From NCBI RefSeq assembly GCF_001482405.1, contig NZ_LPXO01000001.1, forward strand, positions 434,001-498,000: a stretch of 64,000 nucleotides of DNA, given 5' to 3'. The first letter of the stretch is position 1. Every line of letters begins with the position of its first letter. The stretch comes from Pseudoponticoccus marisrubri. Lineage in GTDB: Bacteria; Pseudomonadota; Alphaproteobacteria; Rhodobacterales; Rhodobacteraceae. Below are positions 46,535 through 54,328 of this stretch, one piece after another. The notes beneath the pieces are model-generated. The model was not told the origin of the DNA. It saw only the letters and a list, made by a program, of their open reading frames with translations, and searched no databases. Both the position numbers and the translations under genes were made by a program.

Positions 46535-47409
46535 GCGAGGAAGTGCTGCACCTCGCCGGATTGCGCCTCCAGCGCCCGGCGCATCTTCTGGAAAGCCGCC
46601 GCTTCAAGCTGACGAACGCGCTCCTTGGACAGGCCCAGCTCTAGGCCCAGCGATTCCAGTGTGCGCGAGTCATCGCGCAGCTTGCGCTCACGGACGATGA
46701 AACGCTCACGCTCGTTCAGGGCGCCCATCGCCTCCAGCAACCATTCGCGCAGCTGGTCGGTGTCATGCGTGTTCTCGACCAGTTCCGAGGCCTGGTCCGA
46801 AGGGTCTTCCAGCGTGTCGATCCACTCGCGCCCCTCATCTTCGACCGACTGGGTGGCGTTGAGCGAGTAGTCCGAGCCGGAGAGCCGCCCCTCCATCATC
46901 TCGACATCGCGCAGGGGCACGCCGATCTCCATGGCGATCTTGTGGCGCAGCTGGTGGCCGTCCAGCTCCTCACCCGCTTGCGCGGCTTCGCGCTCGATCC
47001 GTGCCTGCACGCGCTTCATGTTGAAAAACAGCGACTTCTGCGACGAGGTCGAACCGGTGCGCACCATCGACCAGTTGCGCATCACGTAATCCTGGATCGA
47101 GGCCTTGATCCACCAGACCGCGTAGGTGGAAAAGCGCACGCCGCGGTCGGGGTCGAACTTGTCGGCGGCCTTCATCAGGCCCAGCCCGGCCTCCTGGATC
47201 AGGTCGTTCATCGGCGCGCCGTAGCGCTTGAACTTGGCCGCCATCGAGATCGCGAGGCGCATGTATGCGGTGATCAGACGGTGCAGGGCCTGCTCGTCCC
47301 GGTGGTCGCGCCAAGCATAGGCCAGTTGCAATTCCGTCTCAGCGTCGAGGAGTTCCGCCTTCATTGCCCGGCGGGAGAGGCTCTGGTCGTTGAACACGTC
47401 GAGTGCCAT
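46531..47409 (-). CDS. rpoH: RNA polymerase sigma-32 factor RpoH (possibly RpoHII-type)
   Basis: Alternative sigma factor of 292 aa for heat-shock and oxidative-stress genes. Region 2 (LITAYMRLAISMAAKFKRYG, DLIQEAGLGLMKAADKFDPD, RFSTYAVWWIKASIQDYVMR), the RpoH box QKSLFFNMKRVQ, and region 4 (LGLELGLSKERVRQLEAAAF) are all present. Rhodobacter has RpoHI and RpoHII; which one this is cannot be settled by eye, though placement ahead of chaN/coaBC and an ECF-like promoter fit RpoHII. AGGGGA precedes the ATG. Confidence 0.95.
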   Translation of the reverse strand: MALDVFNDQSLSRRAMKAELLDAETELQLAYAWRDHRDEQALHRLITAYMRLAISMAAKFKRYGAPMNDLIQEAGLGLMKAADKFDPDRGVRFSTYAVWWIKASIQDYVMRNWSMVRTGSTSSQKSLFFNMKRVQARIEREAAQAGEELDGHQLRHKIAMEIGVPLRDVEMMEGRLSGSDYSLNATQSVEDEGREWIDTLEDPSDQASELVENTHDTDQLREWLLEAMGALNERERFIVRERKLRDDSRTLESLGLELGLSKERVRQLEAAAFQKMRRALEAQSGEVQHFLA

Positions 47410-47452
47410 ATTATTTCCCCTGTTTGCGCCCCCGTCTCCGGGGTATTTGCAG

Positions 47453-47482
47453 GGTATACGGACCGTCCGCGCATCCGGTTCA
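47453..47482 (-). promoter_or_regulatory. candidate ECF-sigma-type promoter of rpoH
   Basis: TGAACC (47482-47477) is followed after 18 bp by TATACC (47458-47453), reading toward rpoH about 45 bp upstream of its start codon. The -35 resembles the GAAC/TGATCC core of RpoE-type promoters, and RpoE controls rpoHII in Rhodobacter. Assignment is tentative. Confidence 0.45.
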
Positions 47483-47618
47483 CTCTTTTTTATGACTTGG
47501 TTTCGACATCCTTGCCGCTTGCCCCGTCACGCCCCGTGATCAGCCCCGTCACGAATGGGCATTTCCCCGCGCCCCGTGTCCCGGCTAGGGTTCGGCAACA
47601 CCAAGCGCGGAGGCCCCG

Positions 47619-48308
47619 ATGACCGACAATCCCGACACACTTTATATCGGCGACCGCTGCTATTCCAGCTGGTCGCTCCGCGCCTGGCTGCTCTTCGCGC
47701 GGTTCGACCTTGAGGTGACCTTGCGCGAGGTGGATTTCGCCAAGGCCGAGGTGGCCGCGCAGCTGGCCCATCTTGCGCCCGCGCGTACCGTGCCCACGCT
47801 GCACACGGGGGACGGACACCTGCTCTGGGACAGCCTCGCGATTGCCGAGGACCTGGCCGAGCGGTTTCCCGCGTCCGGGCTCTGGCCCGCCGACCGGGGC
47901 CTGCGCGCACTGGCGCGCAGCCTCGCGGCCGAGATGCATTCGGGCTTTGCCAGCCTGCGCGCCGAATGCCCGATGAACCTGCGCTGCGCCTATGCGGATT
48001 TCACGCCCAGCGACGAAACCCGCGCCGATCTCGCCCGGATCGAGACGCTGTGGTCACATGCGTTGGCGCGCTCGGGCGGGCCGTGGATGGCCGGCGCATA
48101 TTCGGTGGCCGATGCGTTCTTTGCCCCCGTCGCCGCGCGGATCGCCGGCTACGGGCTGTCCGTCTCGGAGACGGCGCAAAGCTATGTCGACGCCCATCTG
48201 AGCGATCCTGCCTTTGTCCGCTGGCGCGCCGAGGGGCTGGCCACGGGGGGCGAGCTGCCCTGGTATCGGCGCGATTTCCCGCAAGTGCCCTGGCCCGGGC
48301 CGGAGTGA
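47619..48308 (+). CDS. glutathione S-transferase family protein
   Basis: GST of 229 aa. The thioredoxin-like part starts LYIGDRCYSSWSLRAWLLF, where Cys-Tyr-Ser-Ser is the catalytic region, and has RTVPTLHTGDGHLLWDSLAI with cis-Pro and the glutathione-contacting DS. The all-helical C-terminal domain contains WMAGAYSVADAFFAPVAARI. The RCYSSWSLR segment is common in bacterial GSTs of the zeta/omega-like and maleylacetoacetate-isomerase-like group. Substrate unknown. It is divergent from rpoH. Confidence 0.92.
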   Translation: MTDNPDTLYIGDRCYSSWSLRAWLLFARFDLEVTLREVDFAKAEVAAQLAHLAPARTVPTLHTGDGHLLWDSLAIAEDLAERFPASGLWPADRGLRALARSLAAEMHSGFASLRAECPMNLRCAYADFTPSDETRADLARIETLWSHALARSGGPWMAGAYSVADAFFAPVAARIAGYGLSVSETAQSYVDAHLSDPAFVRWRAEGLATGGELPWYRRDFPQVPWPGPE

Positions 48309-48399
48309 GCCGCCCCGTTTCCTAACGCCTTCAGGGTCGCGTTAACCGGTTGCTAACCACATTTGCGCCACCCTGCCCCCGGATCGGCAAGGGGACAAC

Positions 48400-49911
48400 A
48401 TGGTCGCGCAGGCCTACACGGTGGCGTTCGAAGGGGTGGAGGCCCGCCCGGTCGAGGTGCAATGCGCCGTGACCCCGGGCCTGCCCGCCTTCTCGATCGT
48501 GGGCCTGCCCGACAAGGCGGTGTCTGAGGCGCGCGACCGGGTGCGCACCGCGTTGTCATCGCTGTCCATCGCGCTGCCCTCGAAACGCATCACGGTGAAC
48601 CTCTCACCGGCCGATCTGCCCAAGGAGGGGTCGCATTTCGACCTGCCCATCGCGCTCGGCCTGCTCGCCGCGCTCGAGATCATCCCCGCCGACGCGGTCG
48701 CGCAGACCGTCTCGCTGGGCGAGCTGTCGCTGGACGGCAATCTCGTTCCTGTGCTTGGCGCCCTGCCCGCCGCGATGACGGCCGCCAACGAGGATCGCGC
48801 GCTGGTCTGTCCCCGCGCCTCGGGCCCCGAGGCCGCCTGGGTCGGGGCCTGCAACGTGATCGGCGCTTCCAGCCTGCTGGAAATCGTGCGGCATTTCTCG
48901 GGCCAGCAGGTACTGGAGCCGGCGCAACCCGGCGAGGTGCTGGCCGATCCGCAGGCCCGCGACCTGCGCGACGTCAAGGGGCAGGAACGCGCCAAGCGTG
49001 CGCTCGAGATCGCGGCGGCCGGGCGGCACCACATGCTGATGGTCGGCACGCCGGGCTCGGGCAAGTCGATGCTGGCCGCCCGCCTGCCCGGCCTTCTGCC
49101 GCCACTCACCCCGGTCGAGGCGCTCGAGACCTCGATGATCCATTCCATTGCGGGGCTGCTGACCGAGGGCGGCATCTCGCGCACCCGCCCATTCCGCGAG
49201 CCGCATCACACCGCCTCGATGGCCGCGATCACCGGCGGCGGGCGCGGCGCCAAGCCGGGCGAGATCAGCCTCGCCCATCACGGCGTGCTCTTCATGGACG
49301 AGTTCCCCGAGTTCCCGCGCTCGGTGCTCGAAACCCTGCGCCAGCCGCTCGAGACCGGCGAGGTCGTGGTCTCGCGCGCCAATGCCCATGTGCGCTATCC
49401 CTGCCGCTTCCTGCTGATGGCGGCCGCGAATCCCTGCAAATGCGGCTATCTCTCGGATCCCGGCCGTGCCTGCGCCCGGGCCCCAGTCTGCGGCGAGGAT
49501 TACATGGGCCGCATCTCGGGCCCGCTGATGGACCGGTTCGACCTGCGGGTCGAGGTGCCGCCGGTGGCCTTCACCGATCTCGACCTGCCTGCCACGGGCG
49601 AGACCTCCGAAACAGTCGCTTCGCGCGTCGCCACCGCAAGGCAGGTCCAGGCCGAGCGTTATGGCGGGGCCGTGCCGCGCACCAATGCCGATGCCGAGGG
49701 GCAGCAACTCGAAGCGGTGGCCCGCCCCGATGACGACAGCCGCGCCCTGATCGCGCGGGCCGCCGAGCGTTTCGGGCTCAGCGCCCGCGGCTATCACCGC
49801 GTGTTGCGCGTGGCGCGCACCATTGCCGATCTCGACGGGGCCGAAACGGTCCGGCGGCCGCATGTGGCCGAGGCGCTCAGTTACCGGCTGACGATGACGA
49901 AAGAGAGTTGA
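48400..49911 (+). CDS. YifB/ComM family Mg-chelatase-like AAA ATPase
   Basis: Protein of 503 aa with an N-terminal Lon-S5-fold ChlI domain (VEVQCAVTPGLPAFSIVGLP), an AAA core with Walker A MLMVGTPGSGKSMLAARLP, Walker B GVLFMDEFPEFPRSVLETL, the arm RPFREPHHTASMAAITGG, the zinc-like cysteine region NPCKCGYLSDPGRACARAPVC and a C-terminal helical lid. ComM is a branch-migration helicase in natural transformation. It begins 91 bp after the GST gene. Its 3' end overlaps the converging esterase gene by 35 bp. Confidence 0.95.
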   Translation: MVAQAYTVAFEGVEARPVEVQCAVTPGLPAFSIVGLPDKAVSEARDRVRTALSSLSIALPSKRITVNLSPADLPKEGSHFDLPIALGLLAALEIIPADAVAQTVSLGELSLDGNLVPVLGALPAAMTAANEDRALVCPRASGPEAAWVGACNVIGASSLLEIVRHFSGQQVLEPAQPGEVLADPQARDLRDVKGQERAKRALEIAAAGRHHMLMVGTPGSGKSMLAARLPGLLPPLTPVEALETSMIHSIAGLLTEGGISRTRPFREPHHTASMAAITGGGRGAKPGEISLAHHGVLFMDEFPEFPRSVLETLRQPLETGEVVVSRANAHVRYPCRFLLMAAANPCKCGYLSDPGRACARAPVCGEDYMGRISGPLMDRFDLRVEVPPVAFTDLDLPATGETSETVASRVATARQVQAERYGGAVPRTNADAEGQQLEAVARPDDDSRALIARAAERFGLSARGYHRVLRVARTIADLDGAETVRRPHVAEALSYRLTMTKES

Positions 49912-50776
49912 GCCACCCGTCCAGCGCCTTCAGCGTCTGGCGCGCCTCGGGCAGGAATCCGTGGAACAGCGGCCAGGCATGTGGCAGATCCCGCGCGATG
50001 CGCTCGGTCACATCGACCCCGGCCGCGCGCAACCGGGCGGCCATGCGGCGCGTGTCATCCAGCAAGAACTCGGTATCGCTGGCCGTCAGCCAGACCGGCG
50101 GCGCACCATTGAAGTCAGCGAAAAGCGGCGAGGCACGCGGATCGGCCGGGTCCTGCCCGGGCAGGTAGAGATCGACGATGTCATGGATGCGCGAGACGGG
50201 CAGCAGCACGTCGCTACCCGCATTGTCCCTGACGCTCGCCCCGGAAAACCCCAGGTCGGTCAGCGGCGAGAAGGCGAAGGCACCGAGCGGCGCAGGGCCG
50301 CCGCGGCGCAGGATCTCGGCAAGCACGGACAGCGCCAGCCCGCCGCCGGCGCTGTCCCCGCCCAGCACGACCCGGTGCCCCTGCGCCACCAGCGCGTCAA
50401 AGACGGCCAGCGCATCCTCTGGCGCCGCCGGGAACGGATGTTCGGGCGCCAGCCGGTACTCCGGCAGGCAGAGCGCCAGCCCCGCGCCAGTGGCGATCCG
50501 GGCCGCCAGTGCCCGGTGAGTGCGCGCCGAGCCCATGATGAAGGCCCCGCCATGCAGGTAAAGCAGAACCGGCGCGCCAGTCGGGCCGGACAGGTGCGTC
50601 GCCGGAACGCCCCCGATCGGCGCGCGCCGAAAGGCCATACCCCGCGGCGCGCGAAAGAGCAGCCCCGCCTTGCGGTCAAAGGCGCGGCGCAGGGCGAGAG
50701 GGTCCTGTGCCCGGGCCAGCATCGGCTTCTCGGTCCAGCGCAGCCAGAGGTTCAAAATCCGCCGCGTCAGGCTCAC
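49877..50776 (-). CDS. alpha/beta-hydrolase esterase, HSL family
   Basis: Hydrolase of 299 aa of the hormone-sensitive-lipase group. The oxyanion-hole motif is [13 protein letters not shown], the nucleophile motif [13 protein letters not shown] (GDSAG), followed by [20 protein letters not shown] with the acid and a C-terminal [13 protein letters not shown] containing the catalytic histidine. The substrate is probably short-chain esters. The start overlaps the gshB stop by 4 bp, so the two may be co-transcribed. Confidence 0.92.
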   Translation of the reverse strand: MSLTRRILNLWLRWTEKPMLARAQDPLALRRAFDRKAGLLFRAPRGMAFRRAPIGGVPATHLSGPTGAPVLLYLHGGAFIMGSARTHRALAARIATGAGLALCLPEYRLAPEHPFPAAPEDALAVFDALVAQGHRVVLGGDSAGGGLALSVLAEILRRGGPAPLGAFAFSPLTDLGFSGASVRDNAGSDVLLPVSRIHDIVDLYLPGQDPADPRASPLFADFNGAPPVWLTASDTEFLLDDTRRMAARLRAAGVDVTERIARDLPHAWPLFHGFLPEARQTLKALDGWLNSLSSSSAGN

Positions 50777-51708
50777 GCGCGTTTGGCCTCGATCGCCTGC
50801 CAGATCTTCTCGGCCACGTTGACGCCATCGAAGCGCTCCAGCTCCTGCAAGCCGGTGGGCGAGGTCACGTTGATCTCGGTCAGCCAGTCGCCGATCACGT
50901 CGATGCCGACAAAGACCTGCCCCTTCTCGCGCAGGGTCGGCCCGATGGCTTCGCAGATCTCGCGGTCGCGCTCGCTCAGCGCGATCTGCTCGGGACGGCC
51001 GCCCACATGCATGTTGGAGCGCACCTCGCCGGCCGCCGGCACCCGGTTGATGGCCCCGACCGGCGCGCCGTCGACAAGGATCACACGCTTGTCGCCCTTG
51101 GAGACGGCGGGCAGGTATTTCTGCACGATCAGCGGCTCGCGAGAGAAGCCGGTGAACAGCTCGTGCAGCGAGCCGAGATTGCGGTCATTGGCATCCAGCC
51201 GGAACACCCCGGCGCCGCCATTGCCGTAGAGCGGCTTGAGGATGACATCGCCATGGCGCTCCTTGAAGGCACGGATCGTGGCCAGGTCGCGGGCGATGGT
51301 GGTGGGCGGCGTGAGCTCGGGGAAGTTCAGCACCAGCAGCTTCTCGGGGAAGTTGCGCACCCAGAACGGGTCATTGACCACCAACGTCTGCCCGGCCAGC
51401 CGGTCCAGAAGATGCGTCGTGGTGATGTAATGCATGTCGAAGGGCGGGTCCTGCCGCAGCCAGACCACGTCCATTTCGGCCAGGTCCACCGCCACCCGCT
51501 CGCCCAGGATCGCCGGCGTCCCGTCCACGCGTTGCACCGTCATCCAGTGGCCGCGTGCGGTGATGCGCCCCTCTTCATAGGCCAGATCGTCCGGCGCGTA
51601 ATAGAACAGCTGGTGCCCGCGCGCCTGCGCCTCTTCCGCCAGACGGAAACTGCTGTCGGCCTTGATGTCGACCCCGGTAATCGGGTCCATCTGAAACGCT
51701 ACCTTCAT
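50773..51708 (-). CDS. gshB: glutathione synthetase
   Basis: ATP-grasp enzyme (311 aa) joining gamma-glutamylcysteine and glycine. Markers: [60 protein letters not shown] and the end [20 protein letters not shown]. The ATG at 51708 gives the family start. yraN lies 68 bp upstream and the esterase overlaps downstream. Confidence 0.98.
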   Translation of the reverse strand: MKVAFQMDPITGVDIKADSSFRLAEEAQARGHQLFYYAPDDLAYEEGRITARGHWMTVQRVDGTPAILGERVAVDLAEMDVVWLRQDPPFDMHYITTTHLLDRLAGQTLVVNDPFWVRNFPEKLLVLNFPELTPPTTIARDLATIRAFKERHGDVILKPLYGNGGAGVFRLDANDRNLGSLHELFTGFSREPLIVQKYLPAVSKGDKRVILVDGAPVGAINRVPAAGEVRSNMHVGGRPEQIALSERDREICEAIGPTLREKGQVFVGIDVIGDWLTEINVTSPTGLQELERFDGVNVAEKIWQAIEAKRA

Positions 51709-51776
51709 CGCTGCCCCTGCATGGCTGTTCAACTCGGCCCATAGATGGCCGAACCCCGTGCCGGGCGCAATGGCGG

Positions 51777-52175
51777 CTAGATCCCGATGGCGTTCTCGAT
51801 CACGCGGATGTCGCCGCGTCCGTCGACCAGCGCGACGTCGAACCGCATCGGCGTCAGCGCGCCGCGCGGCTCGGAGCCGGCGAATTCCTCGGCCGCCAGC
51901 TGCAGGCGCATCATCTGGCGCTGCGAGAGCCGTTCAGCGGCGCGCGCGAAATCGCGGCTTTTCTTGACCTCGACGAAGATCAGCCCGTCGCCATCCCGCG
52001 CGATCAGGTCGATCTCGCCGCCCGCGCCGCGCCAGCGGCGCCGCGCGATGGGAAAACCCCGCCTTTCGTAATCGGTCGCGATGGCCTGTTCCGCCGCGGC
52101 GCCGGCGAGATGCCCGCATTGTCCGCGCGCCCGACGCGGCGCCGCCCGATCTGTCGTGATCCCGACCATGATCAT
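51777..52175 (-). CDS. YraN family (UPF0102) endonuclease-like protein
   Basis: Small protein of 132 aa with the nuclease-like fold of UPF0102. Typical parts: [40 protein letters not shown] (Glu-Asp and Glu-x-Lys active-site-like residues) and [19 protein letters not shown]. Members are thought to be Holliday-junction-type nucleases, but the function is unproven. Its ATG at 52175 overlaps the rsmI stop (ATGA), so they are coupled. Homologues often neighbour rsmI and LpoA genes. Confidence 0.93.
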   Translation of the reverse strand: MIMVGITTDRAAPRRARGQCGHLAGAAAEQAIATDYERRGFPIARRRWRGAGGEIDLIARDGDGLIFVEVKKSRDFARAAERLSQRQMMRLQLAAEEFAGSEPRGALTPMRFDVALVDGRGDIRVIENAIGI

Positions 52176-53050
52176 TCCTTTCCGTCGCTGTCGCGCTCGG
52201 CCGCCAGCCGCATGGCCAGCTGGTAGACCGGACGTCGCTTGACCCCGAGCTGGACCGAGACGAAATCGGCCGCATCGCGAACCGACATCCTGTCCAGCGC
52301 GGTCTTCACCGCCTGTTCTACGTCGGATTCCTTAATCTTTTCCGAATCCGACTTGCCGATCAGGACAACGATCTCGCCTTTCGGCGGGTCGCTCTCGCAG
52401 CTGGCGGCCAGCTCGGGCAGCGCCATGCGGCGGGTTTCCTCGAATTTCTTCGTTAGCTCGCGGCAGAGCGCGGCCGGGCGCGGCCCGAGGATCTCGGATG
52501 CGTCGGTCAGGAGCGCGGCCACGCGGCGGGGCGATTCGTAGAGCACCAGCGTCGCGTCGAGCTCGCGCAGACCCTCCAGCGCCTTGCGCCGCGCGCCCTG
52601 CGCATTGGGCAGGAAGCCCGCGAAATGGAAGCGGTCGGTGGGCAGCCCGGCCAGCGTCAGCGCCGCCACCACGGCCGAGGGGCCCGGCGCCGAGGTCACC
52701 GGGAAGCCCGCCTCGGTCACCGCGCGGGCCAGGTCGAAGCCCGGATCCGAGATCATCGGCGTGCCCGCCTCGGAGGCGTAGACCACCGACTGCCCCTCGG
52801 CGAGGGCCTGCAGGATCTGCGGGCGCATCCGCGCGCCGTTATGGTCGTGATAGGCGATCACGCGGCGCCCGGCGGGCGCGATGCCGTGGATCTCCATCAG
52901 CCGGCGCAGGCTGCGCGTGTCCTCGGCCGCCAGCAGGTCGGCACTGGCCAGCAGGTCCAGCGCGCGCAGCGTGATGTCGCGCGCATTGCCGATCGGCGTG
53001 GCCACGAGGTACAGCCCCGGCGCCAATTCGCCCTTGTTCGCAATCGCCAC
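52172..53050 (-). CDS. rsmI: 16S rRNA 2'-O-methyltransferase RsmI (C1402)
   Basis: SAM-dependent ribose methyltransferase (292 aa) of the tetrapyrrole-methylase fold, modifying C1402 in the ribosomal P site. Segments: GLYLVATPIGNARDITLRAL, AEDTRSLRRLMEIHGI, SEAGTPMISDPGFDLARA, SAPGPSAVVAALTLAGLPTD and FLPNAQGARRKALEGL. I place the start at GTG 53050, with GAGAGGG upstream; the frame is open farther but contains no ATG. It is divergent from the LpoA-like gene. Confidence 0.95.
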   Translation of the reverse strand: MAIANKGELAPGLYLVATPIGNARDITLRALDLLASADLLAAEDTRSLRRLMEIHGIAPAGRRVIAYHDHNGARMRPQILQALAEGQSVVYASEAGTPMISDPGFDLARAVTEAGFPVTSAPGPSAVVAALTLAGLPTDRFHFAGFLPNAQGARRKALEGLRELDATLVLYESPRRVAALLTDASEILGPRPAALCRELTKKFEETRRMALPELAASCESDPPKGEIVVLIGKSDSEKIKESDVEQAVKTALDRMSVRDAADFVSVQLGVKRRPVYQLAMRLAAERDSDGKE

Positions 53051-53128
53051 TGGTCGCCCCCTCTCCGCTTCTTTATGCTCCCGGCAAAGCGCGCGGTCGC
53101 TCACCCGCGCAGGAAACGAGGGAGTCCG

Positions 53129-54328
53129 ATGTCCATGTTTGCCGTTTTGTCCTCTGTCCGCAAGGTCTTGCGCCCCGCTGCGCTGATCGGCGCCATGGCA
53201 CTCACCGCCGCCTGCGACCCGGTCGCGCTGCCCGGGCTGGGCGGCGGCCAGGCCGGCCGGGGCGGTCCCCAGATCGACCCGGCCCAGCCGGTGCAGGTGG
53301 CGCTGCTGGTGCCGCAATCCGACCAGGGTGCCGCCCCGGTGGCGCAATCGCTGGAAAACGCCGTGCGGCTAGCCATCTCGGAGCAGTCCTCGGCACGGAT
53401 CGACCTGCGGGTCTACGACACGGCCGGCGTCGCCTCGACCGCCGCGGCGCGTGCCCAGCAGGCGGTGGATGAGGGCGCCAAGATCATCCTCGGCCCACTG
53501 TTTGGCGAGAATGCCAACGCGGTCGGGCTGGCCGTTGCGGATGAGGGCGTGAACGTGCTCAGCTTCTCGAACAACCCCTCGATCGCGGGCGGCAATGTCT
53601 TCGTGCTGGGCCCGACCTTCAACAACACCGCCGACCGGCTGATGCGCTATGCCCGCCAGCAGGGCAAGCGCAACGTGGTCATCGTGCATTCGCGCGACGT
53701 GCCCGGCCAGTTCGGCAAGACCGCCATCGAACAGGCCGCCGCGGCCAACAATATCCAGATCACCTCGGCCGAGGGCTATGACCTGTCGGTCGAGGGCGTG
53801 ACCGCTACCGCCCGCGCCGCCGCCGCCGCGATCCAGACCGGCGCGGCCGACAGCGTCTTCATCACCACCGACGCCACCAACGCGGCCATGCCCATGCTGC
53901 TGAACCTGCTGCCGCAGAACGGTGTCGCGCCGGGCCAGGTGCAGTTCATCGGCCTGACCCGCTGGGACGTGCGCCCCGACCTGTTCGACCTGCCCGGCGC
54001 GCAGGGCGCCTGGTTCGCGCTGCCCGACAAGGCCCGCCAGGACGCCTTTGCCGGGCGCTACCGGTCGACCTTCGGCGATGCGCCGCACCCGCTGGCGAGC
54101 CTCGGCTATGACGGGATCGCCGCGATCGCGCTGCTGGCCGGGCGGGGCCGCGCGGATGCGCTGACGGGCCGCGCGCTCACCTCGGCTAGCTTTACCGGCA
54201 CGGGCGGTGTATTCCGCCTGATGAGTGATGGCACGAACGAACGGGCGCTCGCCATCGCCTCGGTGACGAACAATCAGATGGTGATCCTTGACCCTGCCCC
54301 CAGCCGTCTCTCCGGCCCCGGCCTCTAG
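53129..54328 (+). CDS. LpoA/LppC-like penicillin-binding-protein activator, lipoprotein
   Basis: Lipoprotein of 399 aa: the signal ends LTAAC with Cys29, the lipidation site. The rest is a type I periplasmic-binding fold (VQVALLVPQSDQGAAPVAQS, AKIILGPLFGENANAVGLAV, VLSFSNNPSIAGGNVFVLG and LASLGYDGIAAIALLAG). LpoA activates PBP1A in gammaproteobacteria; the alphaproteobacterial counterpart probably acts in cell-wall synthesis too. It sits between rsmI and glnD. The ATG at 53129 has GGGAG upstream. Confidence 0.9.
   Translation: MSMFAVLSSVRKVLRPAALIGAMALTAACDPVALPGLGGGQAGRGGPQIDPAQPVQVALLVPQSDQGAAPVAQSLENAVRLAISEQSSARIDLRVYDTAGVASTAAARAQQAVDEGAKIILGPLFGENANAVGLAVADEGVNVLSFSNNPSIAGGNVFVLGPTFNNTADRLMRYARQQGKRNVVIVHSRDVPGQFGKTAIEQAAAANNIQITSAEGYDLSVEGVTATARAAAAAIQTGAADSVFITTDATNAAMPMLLNLLPQNGVAPGQVQFIGLTRWDVRPDLFDLPGAQGAWFALPDKARQDAFAGRYRSTFGDAPHPLASLGYDGIAAIALLAGRGRADALTGRALTSASFTGTGGVFRLMSDGTNERALAIASVTNNQMVILDPAPSRLSGPGL

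Noticed and set aside
47619-48308. Heat-shock role for the GST divergent from rpoH
   Set aside because: Only proximity suggests it; no shared promoter element reading toward the GST was seen.
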